A DNA stretch of 64,000 nucleotides. Source: Glaciecola petra. GTDB lineage: Bacteria > Pseudomonadota > Gammaproteobacteria > Enterobacterales > Alteromonadaceae. Numbering within the stretch: position 1 is the stretch's first letter; each line of letters starts with the position of its first letter. Location: positions 1,364,001 to 1,428,000 of the forward strand of contig NZ_JAVRHX010000001.1 of the NCBI RefSeq assembly GCF_031846345.1, in the 5' to 3' direction. Positions 24,878 through 33,357 of the stretch are shown in pieces. The position numbers and the translations under genes are program-made. The notes under the pieces were generated by a model. It ran no database searches and was not told where the DNA came from. It saw nothing but the letters and a program-made list of their open reading frames with translations.

Positions 24878-25708
24878 TTATTGTGGAAGCGTTACAAGTA
24901 ACGCTGGATCTAGGCGTTCACGAAACCAGTTGATTCGCCAATCTAAATGGGGACCAGTAACCCTGCCAGTTGCACCAATTTCTGCAATTAATTTTCCTTG
25001 TTCGATTTTTTCACCTTCTTGTACATGAATTTTACTGAGATGAATGAATGTTGAGCTGACACCAAAGCCATGATCTAAAATCAACGTCCCACCTGAATAA
25101 TACATATCATCGTGCGCTAAACGAACAATACCCGCTGCAGGCGCGATTACTGGTGTGCCAGTTATATTTGCTATATCGAGTCCAAAATGCGGTCTTCTCG
25201 GCTCTCCATTAAAATAACGTTGTGACCCATAAACACCGGATATCCTGCCCTCTGCAGGGAGTATAAAGTCTTGTGTAAAATCTATGCTATTGGTAAAAAC
25301 GGCACGAGCATTAGCAATTGCACTGTTTTCTTTTCGAATGCGTTCTAACACTTCTGTTGCAGGGCTTACGTACTTTTGCGAAACACCCGTTATTTTATCA
25401 ATTTTGTATTCACGTTTGCTTAAGGTTATCTGCAATGTTTGTTGCTTAGTTTCATCCGCAAGTTGCCAACTTAAGGTCTGCGTTAAGGCGGCATCACGAC
25501 CAAAGCCAAATACAAAATGCCCTTTTTTACTTACCTTTATCGCTTTGTCATTCAAAAAAACCTTAGCGCCGGTATCCAATTTACCTCTTACAAGGCTACC
25601 TTGGGTAAAGTCCCCTTCTAGTATTGGCTGGGTTTGAGCAAAAATGGCTAAAGGCAGCATAAAAAGAGTGACGAATATAATTGCGCTCCGTAAGGTTCTA
25701 GTCTCCAC
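24878..25708 (-). CDS. M23 family metallopeptidase, periplasmic
   Basis: 276 residues; the GTG start overlaps the end of the upstream gene by 11 bp and has GGAG seven bases ahead. A signal peptide (IIFVTLFMLPLAIFAQ) is followed by a beta-rich domain and a C-terminal peptidase_M23 domain with the zinc ligands in RRPHFGLDIANITG (HxxxD), and GPHLDWRINW (HxD/H type). Such enzymes cut peptidoglycan cross-bridges or activate amidases. The gene lies at the end of a yejK-queD-like-M23 run. Confidence 0.9.
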   Translation of the reverse strand: METRTLRSAIIFVTLFMLPLAIFAQTQPILEGDFTQGSLVRGKLDTGAKVFLNDKAIKVSKKGHFVFGFGRDAALTQTLSWQLADETKQQTLQITLSKREYKIDKITGVSQKYVSPATEVLERIRKENSAIANARAVFTNSIDFTQDFILPAEGRISGVYGSQRYFNGEPRRPHFGLDIANITGTPVIAPAAGIVRLAHDDMYYSGGTLILDHGFGVSSTFIHLSKIHVQEGEKIEQGKLIAEIGATGRVTGPHLDWRINWFRERLDPALLVTLPQ

Positions 25709-26564
25709 ACATGGCTCCTTTACCTACGCCTTCAAAAGCCATGACTTTAAGTCGTTTATTGCTCTTTTTACGGCTTTCTTCTAAGACATATTGCGCTAAG
25801 CACTCCACCGTGGAGTCATAATCAATTAGTTCACAGGCACTTTTGTCAATGGCCATTTCAAAAATACCTTGTGAGGATTCGTACTGAAAGCAGTTTGCGC
25901 TAGTAAATTGCTTTACCTCAAAACTCAGTGTGTTTGCATCTACTATGTCTTCATTGCTACCAATGTAAATATCTTGCCATCGTTTCGCCCAATAAGTTTG
26001 CAGCCATTCTGCGTTTTCTGCATCTTCGCTTATCAAAATTTTTGAGCGATGACCATGAGCAATACGTTGACAGTTGCCCTCGTGTTTCTTTAAACCGTGA
26101 GTATAGTGATAGTAAGGCGAATTGATTATTTCTTCACGCAAGTTAATTTCGATATCATGGACATTTTCAGGAAGATGCGTTGCAATCACATCTTTAAGAT
26201 AGTGAGTGACGCTTTTTTTATTAACCGTTTCACTATAAACAAAGGCATATGCTTCTGGCGGACAATTTAATTGAATCCATTTATCTTCATCGAATAAAAA
26301 GTCAACCTGCACACGTTCATCTGACTGCGGATGATGAATGTTAGCTTTTGTGTTTTCAGCAGGTACAACGAGTTTATGGTCGACATAATCATCGATAATT
26401 CGTTTGAGTTGTTTTTTTACAATGCCGAAATCTTGCACCATGCTTTCATCATTTAAACCACCATCTAAAATCACATCGACAATCCAGCTCTCGCCAACCA
26501 TACCCCTTCTAGGGCACAAATAGGAAAAATCCATTACCGTCAGATCGTTTACAAATAATTGCAT
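25698..26564 (-). CDS. QueD-like protein with two T-fold domains
   Basis: 288 residues, over twice the length of QueD (about 120). The N-terminal half (residues 1-140) is T-fold-like with the start LFVNDLTVMDFSYL and EDKWIQLNCPPEAYAFVYSE cut in pieces, but lacks a His set. The second half has a clear zinc motif of the 6-pyruvoyltetrahydropterin synthase family: KKHEGNCQRIAHGHRSKI (His...Cys...His-x-His), and VMAFEGVGKGAMC near the end. It may act on pterins for queuosine or folate, or be a divergent family member. Stop and start overlap the yejK gene by one base. Confidence 0.78.
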   Translation of the reverse strand: MQLFVNDLTVMDFSYLCPRRGMVGESWIVDVILDGGLNDESMVQDFGIVKKQLKRIIDDYVDHKLVVPAENTKANIHHPQSDERVQVDFLFDEDKWIQLNCPPEAYAFVYSETVNKKSVTHYLKDVIATHLPENVHDIEINLREEIINSPYYHYTHGLKKHEGNCQRIAHGHRSKILISEDAENAEWLQTYWAKRWQDIYIGSNEDIVDANTLSFEVKQFTSANCFQYESSQGIFEMAIDKSACELIDYDSTVECLAQYVLEESRKKSNKRLKVMAFEGVGKGAMCGD

Positions 26565-27589
26565 TAGTGTGAGCCACCTTGCACACTTTTAATCAATTGA
26601 TCTTTTAAATTAGGTGGCAGGCCGACAATGGTTAAAGTATCTGAACTTTTATCGTAATGAATGTTGTCACCTAGAAGTTTTTTATCAAAACTCAAACTCA
26701 TGCCTTTGCCTGCGCCAGAAAACTTATTCATCGCGTTTAGCATGGATTTATCAGCCTGAAATTTTTCTTCAAGGGGGGTTTCTAAGTTTTTATTATAGTT
26801 CGTAAAGCTATGGTCGACTTCATCTAAGCGAGGCAAAATATTATTGACTTCAGAAATTTCAACTTCTTCTCCCATGCTAGCTTTATCTTTGTAGTATTTA
26901 GAAACTGCCTGGCGATGGTCGTTTTTTTCGTTTGGCGCAAGTTGTTGCGTCGATAAATAATCATCCACATGCCGCACAAATTCTTTATTTTGAACTTTAG
27001 TGTCCACTTTTTCTTCGCAACCAATAAAGTTCATGAAAAAATCAGATACTTTTCGCCCCATGCGCCCCTTTATAAAGCTGATGTATCTTGCATTTTGCTC
27101 GTCTACTTCAAGTTGCGTCAAGTCTATACGAACTGCTATTTGCATTTTACTCAATTCAAGGAATCTATTTTGAGAAAGTTCTAAGTCATTATTGACGGTA
27201 ACCAGTTCCTTTGCATCTAGCATGGCTATCATCAAATAGTCAGTTGCAAGGTAATCGTATTGACTGAATATAACATAGCCTGTTTCGACCATTGCTTCAT
27301 CTACAATTGCTTTTAATAACTGCTGAGAAGCTTCCACGCTAAATCCATGGAAGTCCAAACTATCATTTTGCAGCGCTTCAAGATGTTGACGAAAAGTCGG
27401 GTCTACGGTATCTCCAAATCCTCCCACTCCTTTGCTGGGTTTAGCGTTAAACACATGATGCAATTGCGCTGCTAAATCATAAATCGCTGGACTAAGTTCG
27501 AAGCAATTCGACTTGGGGATAAAATGAAGCTTTCCGTCTTCTGACAGACTTATTTGATGAACAACAAATTGTTTGACGTTTGCACTCAT
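26564..27589 (-). CDS. yejK: Nucleoid-associated protein YejK/NdpA
   Basis: 341 residues from the ATG at 27589 (E. coli YejK: 335). The start MSANVKQFVVHQISLSEDG is family-typical, so the 22 extra open codons upstream are left out. Conserved parts: FGDTVDPTFRQHLEAL, VIFSQYDYLATDYLMIAML, RISFIKG-like YISFIKGRMGRKVSDFF. The protein associates with the nucleoid; its biochemical role is unclear. It is divergent from yejL, as in E. coli and related genomes, and its stop is fused to the start of the QueD-like gene (TAATG). Confidence 0.93.
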   Translation of the reverse strand: MSANVKQFVVHQISLSEDGKLHFIPKSNCFELSPAIYDLAAQLHHVFNAKPSKGVGGFGDTVDPTFRQHLEALQNDSLDFHGFSVEASQQLLKAIVDEAMVETGYVIFSQYDYLATDYLMIAMLDAKELVTVNNDLELSQNRFLELSKMQIAVRIDLTQLEVDEQNARYISFIKGRMGRKVSDFFMNFIGCEEKVDTKVQNKEFVRHVDDYLSTQQLAPNEKNDHRQAVSKYYKDKASMGEEVEISEVNNILPRLDEVDHSFTNYNKNLETPLEEKFQADKSMLNAMNKFSGAGKGMSLSFDKKLLGDNIHYDKSSDTLTIVGLPPNLKDQLIKSVQGGSH

Positions 27590-27749
27590 AAAAAGTGATT
27601 GATTCCTGTTATAAAAATTGGCTGAAATTTGTGCGATTCGCGATAAAACGAACAAAAATTGGTAAAACTAGTCGAAGGCTTTATACTGAAGCAGAAGCCC
27701 AATACTGCAATTGTAACGAGTTTTTCGATAAAAAGCACAGGACAAATTT

Positions 27750-27995
27750 ATGCCAATACGGTCACGTTACAGTAATGAAGAGTTTGAAACCTTAATGCAA
27801 GATGTGTTTGTCGCGTTAGAGCGAAACCGGTCAAGTAGAGATTTGTCTATCATGGCTCTGGGAAATGTATTGACCAATATTTTTAATAATCAGGTCTCAG
27901 CTGATAAAAGAGAGGTTTTAGTATCCCAGTTTTGTGATGCTTTAACAAAAAGCACACTTCATAATCGCGATGTAACAAAGGATACAGCTAGCTAG
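27750..27995 (+). CDS. yejL: YejL family protein (DUF1414/UPF0352)
   Basis: 81 residues (E. coli 75). MPIRSRYSNEEFETLM and DLSIMALGNVLTNIFN match the family's SRYSDEQ and DLSLMVLGNMVTNLIN. A small helical protein of unknown function. It is followed seven bases later by the yejM-like gene, preserving the yejK/yejL/yejM neighbourhood. Confidence 0.93.
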   Translation: MPIRSRYSNEEFETLMQDVFVALERNRSSRDLSIMALGNVLTNIFNNQVSADKREVLVSQFCDALTKSTLHNRDVTKDTAS

Positions 27996-28002
27996 GGCAT
28001 AT

Positions 28003-29505
28003 ATGATTTATTCTGAATCTCCAAGACGCCAGCAAATAACAAAACATGTTGGGTGGGGCCATTGGTTCGCGCTAGCGAACATATTTATGGCGATTGCTAT
28101 ATCGCTGGTTTATTTATTTTCGACGCCTATTGCAGATACTCCAATTAGCTTTATCTATCTAATAACCACGTGGTTAGGCCATACTAGTTTTATCATATTT
28201 TTAGGTTTTGTAATTTTGGTCTTACCATTGTGTTATCAAATCCAAAATATGCGAGTATTACGTGCCACCTCATCGGTGATTGCAGCCTCAAGTTTGGCAC
28301 TACTAGCCTTCGACGCATTGTTATACAACAAAACTGGCTTTCATATATCTTTCAGTTCAGCTGAATTATTACGCAGTGAAACCCGAGGACAGATTGGGGC
28401 CTTTGGTTGGTTGCAGTGGTTTTATTTGATTTTACTTTTTATCATTTGGTTAATTTTTCAACTAGTAATTGCTAATGCAATTTATAAGCGTTTTGACCGT
28501 TTGCGTAAATATAAAATCGCACCCTACATTATAGTAACGTTTGTATTATGTTTTATTAGTAGTCATGCCATTCATGTTTGGGCAGATGCGAGACTGTATA
28601 CACCCGTTCTAAAACAAGACAATATGTTTCCTTTATCTTACCCGGCAACGGCTAAAACCTTAATGGCTCGTTATGGTTTGCTTGATTTAGAAAACCGACA
28701 GCAGCTCGAAGAATTGCAATATAATAGCGATAGCAACCGTTTTAACTACCCACCACAACCTGTTTATTGCAGTGTTGATAATAGTAAAAAGGTGATTGTA
28801 TTAGCTGTTGTGGAAGCAAGCAAAAATGAGGTGTTTGCTGGTCTTACCGCCAATAAATATCATCTTAATACTCAGCCCGACGATATTAGCCTTATCAGAC
28901 AACTTCATTATGGCATCCCCAATAATTTGCTTAGCATGACGCAAAATCCGTCTGTTGTAGCCGAATTGATGGAAGCATTTGAAGTACCCTATCAAAGCTT
29001 TATCGCGAGCCAAGAAACTGAACAAGTATTTGCTGAACTTTCTAAACAAATGCTTGAAGCAAACAGTGGGTTATTTTTGGCGTCGTTGACATCAGCTCAG
29101 CTCGATCAATTAGACTTTAATGTCTTAGCTGATAATGCAAAAGTATTGTTAATTCATAAAAATCAGACTCTAGGTCATTATCAGTTACACAGTAACTTTG
29201 ACATGCCACTTGTTGTTTCATCAAACGAAGACATTGCCCCCACTATTTTGCAATACTTTGAATGCAACGCACAAATTAGCCGTTACTCCACTGGACAAGC
29301 GCTTCAAGCCCCTACAAGAGAATGGATCGTTAGTACTCAAGATCAAAACTTAGTAGTACTACGCTACCCTTTAAAAACAATTGTTGGTACTGATGGTAGT
29401 CATGAAGTGGTAAACCTTGAAACCCAAACAAAAGTGCTGAAAGACATAGACACTAATTTATTAAGTCGGTCAATTAAGCATTTAAAAGATTTTAGCGAAC
29501 AGTAG
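28003..29505 (+). CDS. yejM: YejM/LapC-like inner-membrane protein with shortened periplasmic domain
   Basis: 500 residues. Five membrane helices fill about residues 20-195, with the family phrases FDALLYNKTGFHIS, HAIHVWADARLYTPVLKQDNMFPLSYPATAK. E. coli YejM (LapC/PbgA, 586 residues), with LapB, tunes LpxC turnover and so LPS amount. Here the sulfatase-like periplasmic part is about 85 residues shorter and lacks recognisable alkaline-phosphatase-superfamily motifs (no Thr/Ser nucleophile or DH/GH pair that I can place). The gene ends overlapping gmhB by 14 bp on the other strand; gmhB makes the LPS heptose precursor. Confidence 0.85.
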   Translation: MIYSESPRRQQITKHVGWGHWFALANIFMAIAISLVYLFSTPIADTPISFIYLITTWLGHTSFIIFLGFVILVLPLCYQIQNMRVLRATSSVIAASSLALLAFDALLYNKTGFHISFSSAELLRSETRGQIGAFGWLQWFYLILLFIIWLIFQLVIANAIYKRFDRLRKYKIAPYIIVTFVLCFISSHAIHVWADARLYTPVLKQDNMFPLSYPATAKTLMARYGLLDLENRQQLEELQYNSDSNRFNYPPQPVYCSVDNSKKVIVLAVVEASKNEVFAGLTANKYHLNTQPDDISLIRQLHYGIPNNLLSMTQNPSVVAELMEAFEVPYQSFIASQETEQVFAELSKQMLEANSGLFLASLTSAQLDQLDFNVLADNAKVLLIHKNQTLGHYQLHSNFDMPLVVSSNEDIAPTILQYFECNAQISRYSTGQALQAPTREWIVSTQDQNLVVLRYPLKTIVGTDGSHEVVNLETQTKVLKDIDTNLLSRSIKHLKDFSEQ

Positions 29506-30064
29506 AAAGACGAATATTGCTCAATGCTTGTATCGGTTGAATGATAGTTTTTTGATGCTCTTGGTCAGCCAGTTCATGCATATCAGACTCGTGTGCACCC
29601 AACCAATAAGCTCTGCCGAGCTCGGCATTAATGGCAGTATACATATCTGATGCTTTGTCTCCGACCATAACGGAGCTCGATAGATTTATGGCAAATTCGT
29701 TTAATGCTTGTTCAATCATTCCTGTTTTAGGTTTTCGACACTCGCAGACCTTTCGGTAATCTCCGACGGCATGTTCAGGGTGATGTGGACACCAATATAC
29801 CTTATCAATGTGCCCTCCCGAGCGCTTGAATTCACTCACCATCCAAGTATTTAAGAGAGTAAATTCTGTTTCTGAATAGTAACCCCTGCCAATGCCGGAC
29901 TGATTAGTCACCACAAAAACTAGCATATTTGCCTTGTTCGCTTGTTTAACTAAGTCGAAAATGCCATCAATCCAAGAAAAATTTTCTTTCTTAAATACAT
30001 AGCCATGATTGACATTGATTACGCCGTCTCTATCAAGAAACAATGCACTTTTTTGAATTTGCAT
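29492..30064 (-). CDS. gmhB: D-glycero-beta-D-manno-heptose-1,7-bisphosphate 7-phosphatase
   Basis: 190 residues of the HAD superfamily. Motif I FLDRDGVINVNHGYV, motif II VVTNQSGIGRG, a zinc-binding loop CPHHPEH...CECRKPKTGM, and motif IV MVGDKASDM. It removes the 7-phosphate in the ADP-heptose pathway for the LPS inner core. The 3' end overlaps yejM convergently by 14 bp. Confidence 0.93.
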   Translation of the reverse strand: MQIQKSALFLDRDGVINVNHGYVFKKENFSWIDGIFDLVKQANKANMLVFVVTNQSGIGRGYYSETEFTLLNTWMVSEFKRSGGHIDKVYWCPHHPEHAVGDYRKVCECRKPKTGMIEQALNEFAINLSSSVMVGDKASDMYTAINAELGRAYWLGAHESDMHELADQEHQKTIIQPIQALSNIRLSTVR

Positions 30065-30116
30065 ATTTAGCCAGCACTAATAAATAATAACACTACATAT
30101 TTAACGATATTATACT

Positions 30117-31013
30117 TTATTTTTGCTCCGAATATGCTTTAAATATAGATGAAAAATCTAAGCTTCCGTGGCCATTTTTTTTATGCATCTGATACAAAGA
30201 CTTTGCCATTGCGCCCATTGGCACCAATGAACTATTACTAGCTGCAGCATTCATCGCCAGGGCTAAATCTTTATTCATTAGATCAACCATAAAACCGCCT
30301 TGGTATTCATTAGACGCTGGAGTGGCCGGCATTACACCGGGTGCAGGGTTGTATTTTTCTAGGGTCCAATTATTTCCTGAGCTTTGCTGCATAATTTTTG
30401 ACATCACTGCCGCATCGATGCCATTGTCAACGGCTAACTGCAGGGCCTCAGAAGTGCCTGACATTAATATTGCTAGCAACATATTATTGCATATTTTTGC
30501 AACCTGACCGGCGCCAGGACCGCCCGCATGAAAACAATGCTCACCCATAATTTCTAATATTGGTTTTGCAGCTAGCATATCGCTTTCGCTACCACCTACA
30601 ATAAAGGTTAGACTACCTGCAGCCGCTCCAGCAACACCCCCTGATACAGGTGCATCAACAAATTTATGACCAGCTTGTTGCGCTCTTTCATGAAGTAGCT
30701 TCGCGATATCAGCTTCAATAGTACTGCAATCGATTAGCAAACACTTGTCCTTAAGTTTAGGTAAAATTTCTCCATATAGGCTTTCAACATGCCTACCGGC
30801 TGGTAACATGCTGACTACACAGTTAACATTCGAAACAGCCTCTACTGGTGTATTAGCTCCAATCGCTCCACAATTAACTAAGTCATCTACTGGTGCCTGA
30901 ATTAAGTCGAATACAGTTACTTTAACGCCGGCTTTTAGCAAGTTTTTTGCCATACCCGAACCCATATTACCTAACCCAAAAAAAGCAATATGTATATCAT
31001 TCGCGTGAGTCAT
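30117..31013 (-). CDS. mmsB: 3-hydroxyisobutyrate dehydrogenase
   Basis: 298 residues from the ATG at 31013 with GGAG six bases upstream; a TTG four codons earlier is less likely. NAD site FFGLGNMGSGMAKNLL, substrate motif DAPVSGGVAGAAAG, catalytic Lys in GAGQVAKICNNM. It oxidises 3-hydroxyisobutyrate to methylmalonate semialdehyde, the substrate of MmsA, and is the last gene of the valine operon. Its start overlaps the end of the hydrolase gene. Confidence 0.94.
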   Translation of the reverse strand: MTHANDIHIAFFGLGNMGSGMAKNLLKAGVKVTVFDLIQAPVDDLVNCGAIGANTPVEAVSNVNCVVSMLPAGRHVESLYGEILPKLKDKCLLIDCSTIEADIAKLLHERAQQAGHKFVDAPVSGGVAGAAAGSLTFIVGGSESDMLAAKPILEIMGEHCFHAGGPGAGQVAKICNNMLLAILMSGTSEALQLAVDNGIDAAVMSKIMQQSSGNNWTLEKYNPAPGVMPATPASNEYQGGFMVDLMNKDLALAMNAAASNSSLVPMGAMAKSLYQMHKKNGHGSLDFSSIFKAYSEQK

Positions 31014-32175
31014 TGTGCACTCCAAATTGTTGCTCTAAATTACCTAAACCTTGTTTCTCACTCTCGCATAAAAACGTAAAGTGTTTTTCGATAACACTGT
31101 CAGGAACGTCAGTATGAGACTTATAATGCCATTTTGGTGATTTATCTTTATCAATCAGTAAAGCTCTTACACCCTCTTGGAATTCACCATTGATACTGCA
31201 CCGGTATGCCATATTCAGCTCCATACGAAAGCAATCCGCTAACTTCAGTTTATTTCCTCTTTTGAGTTGCTCGACAACTAGCTTTGCCGTTATTGGACTG
31301 CCATAACAATAATTATCAAGCGCTTTTTGTAAATATGTAATTTGATTTAATTGAAGCTCTTTGCCTTGGATAAGCGTACGTAAATAATTTTCAATATCAG
31401 CTAGACTTTGCATCTCTTCAAGCACCGCTAATGTATCAAAAAGCGGTGCAATTGTGGGGACCGGAATATTACTTGAATCGTTGCTTTGTAAAGCTTCGCA
31501 TGTCTTGCGAATACTCTGCATATCTATTTGTTCGAGTGCTTGTAATTGAGTGATAAAGTTAAGTTTTTCTTGATTTAAAATCAGATGGTTGGCTATGCCT
31601 ATGTCGATGCAATCTTTGGCATTGACGCTGGACGCTGTTAACCCTAAAAACTTTCCAACGCCTTTTGGCATTTTATTTAAAAAATAACTCGCGCCTACAT
31701 CAGGGAAAAGACCAATGCTTATTTCGGGCATCGCTACTCGCGCGGTTTCACTTACAATTTTAAGATGAGAGCCTGCAAACACACCTAAACCACCGCCCAT
31801 AATAATGCCGCTACCCCATGCAATTATCGGTTTAGGGTAAGCATGTATGCAATAATCAAGACGGTATTCAGTAGCAAAAAATTCAGCCATAAAGTCGGGC
31901 AGATCTTCTGGGTTATTTTTTGCTTCTTTAGACATTGCAGTGTACATACTGACAATATCACCTCCTGCGCAAAACGCTTTTTCAAGACAGCTATCGATAA
32001 ACACCGCTGCAATGCTATTATCGTGTTGCCAAGCTTGTAATTGCTCTAGTATGGCTTTTACCATTTTTAGGTCTAACGCATTTAACGAACTAGGCTTATT
32101 AAGTTGTATACGACCTATATTGGCGTTTGCTCGAGTTTCTAATTTTGAAATGACTACCGTTTCAATATGATTCAT
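30997..32175 (-). CDS. 3-hydroxyisobutyryl-CoA hydrolase
   Basis: 392 residues of the crotonase superfamily, longer than simple enoyl-CoA hydratases and matching HIBYL-CoA hydrolases. The oxyanion-hole segments are AFCAGGDIVSMYTA and GIIMGGGLGVFAGSH; the catalytic Glu region is MPEISIGLFPDVGASYFLNK. It releases 3-hydroxyisobutyrate from its CoA ester during valine breakdown. It lies 10 bp after the acyl-CoA dehydrogenase gene and overlaps mmsB by 17 bp. Confidence 0.92.
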   Translation of the reverse strand: MNHIETVVISKLETRANANIGRIQLNKPSSLNALDLKMVKAILEQLQAWQHDNSIAAVFIDSCLEKAFCAGGDIVSMYTAMSKEAKNNPEDLPDFMAEFFATEYRLDYCIHAYPKPIIAWGSGIIMGGGLGVFAGSHLKIVSETARVAMPEISIGLFPDVGASYFLNKMPKGVGKFLGLTASSVNAKDCIDIGIANHLILNQEKLNFITQLQALEQIDMQSIRKTCEALQSNDSSNIPVPTIAPLFDTLAVLEEMQSLADIENYLRTLIQGKELQLNQITYLQKALDNYCYGSPITAKLVVEQLKRGNKLKLADCFRMELNMAYRCSINGEFQEGVRALLIDKDKSPKWHYKSHTDVPDSVIEKHFTFLCESEKQGLGNLEQQFGVHNDSRE

Positions 32176-32185
32176 TTTGAAATAC

Positions 32186-33340
32186 CTATACTATTTCACT
32201 CATATCCGACAGCAGGCGCCGTGCAATAATGACGCGCATTATTTCATTGGTACCTTCTAGGATTTGATGGACACGTACATCGCGCACATGACGCTCTAAT
32301 GGATACTCTTTGATGTAGCCATAACCCCCATGTATTTGCAGTGCTTGATTGCATACATCAAAACCAACATCCGTAGCAAAACGCTTCGCCATGGCACAAT
32401 ATGTACTTCTATCCCTATGTTTAATATCTATTTTACTCGCAGCTAAGCGCACTAGTTGGCGCGCTGCAACAAGTTCTGTCGCCATATCGGCTAATTTAAA
32501 CTGTAGGGCTTGAAAACTAGCTAAGGGTTTACCAAATTGCTGTCTATCTTGCATATACGCGGTCGCAGTATTGAGCGCTTGCTGAGCAGTACCAATTGAG
32601 CAGGTTGCAATATTAATGCGACCACCGTCTAAACCTTGCATAGCAAATTTGAAACCTTGCCCAAGACTACCTAATAAGTAGGCTTTGTTTATACGAACAT
32701 CATCAAAACTGACCATACGCGTTGGCTGTGCATTCCAGCCCATTTTCTCTTCTGCTTTACCGTATGATATACCTTTGGTATCAGCAGGCACTACAAACGC
32801 TGATATACCATTAGGGCCAGCTTCACCTGTGCGGGCCATTACTACCAAAACTTGTGTCGAACCCGCCCCTGATATAAACACCTTTGCACCATTTAATACG
32901 AAATCGTCACCATCTTGTTTGGCTGTACTTCTTAAATTTGCCGCATCAGAACCATTACCTGGCTCCGTCAAACAATAGCTGGCAATACTCTCGCCTGAGA
33001 CTAAACTGTCCATAAACTCATTTCTGACTTGCTCACTTCCCCAAGAAGCTATCATCCAAGTCGCCATGTTGTGAATGGTTAACATCGCAGTAGTAGTTGT
33101 GCATCCCATTGCTAATTGTTCAAACACAATCGATGAATCGAGTCTTGATAAGCCCAAACCACCTGCGTCTTCTGGCGTATATAAACTACAAAAGCCTAGT
33201 TCACCGGCTTTTTTAATGACATCAACTGGAAAATGATGGTCTCTGTCCCATTGTGCAGCGAACGGGCTTAATTCAGCTTCTGAAAATTGCTTTGCAGTAT
33301 CAATAAACGCTTGTTGATCTTCGTTTAATTCGAAATCCAT
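32186..33340 (-). CDS. Acyl-CoA dehydrogenase, probably isobutyryl-CoA
   Basis: 384 residues from the ATG at 33340 (GGAGG upstream); five extra open codons precede it. FAD-binding YCLTEPGNGSDAANLRS and FISGAGSTQVLVVM; catalytic Glu in HQILEGTNEIMRVI. It oxidises an acyl-CoA at the alpha-beta bond. Position between mmsA and the HIBYL-CoA hydrolase makes isobutyryl-CoA (to methacrylyl-CoA) the likely substrate. Confidence 0.92.
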   Translation of the reverse strand: MDFELNEDQQAFIDTAKQFSEAELSPFAAQWDRDHHFPVDVIKKAGELGFCSLYTPEDAGGLGLSRLDSSIVFEQLAMGCTTTTAMLTIHNMATWMIASWGSEQVRNEFMDSLVSGESIASYCLTEPGNGSDAANLRSTAKQDGDDFVLNGAKVFISGAGSTQVLVVMARTGEAGPNGISAFVVPADTKGISYGKAEEKMGWNAQPTRMVSFDDVRINKAYLLGSLGQGFKFAMQGLDGGRINIATCSIGTAQQALNTATAYMQDRQQFGKPLASFQALQFKLADMATELVAARQLVRLAASKIDIKHRDRSTYCAMAKRFATDVGFDVCNQALQIHGGYGYIKEYPLERHVRDVRVHQILEGTNEIMRVIIARRLLSDMSEIV

Positions 33341-33357
33341 TACCCCGCCTCCCACTA

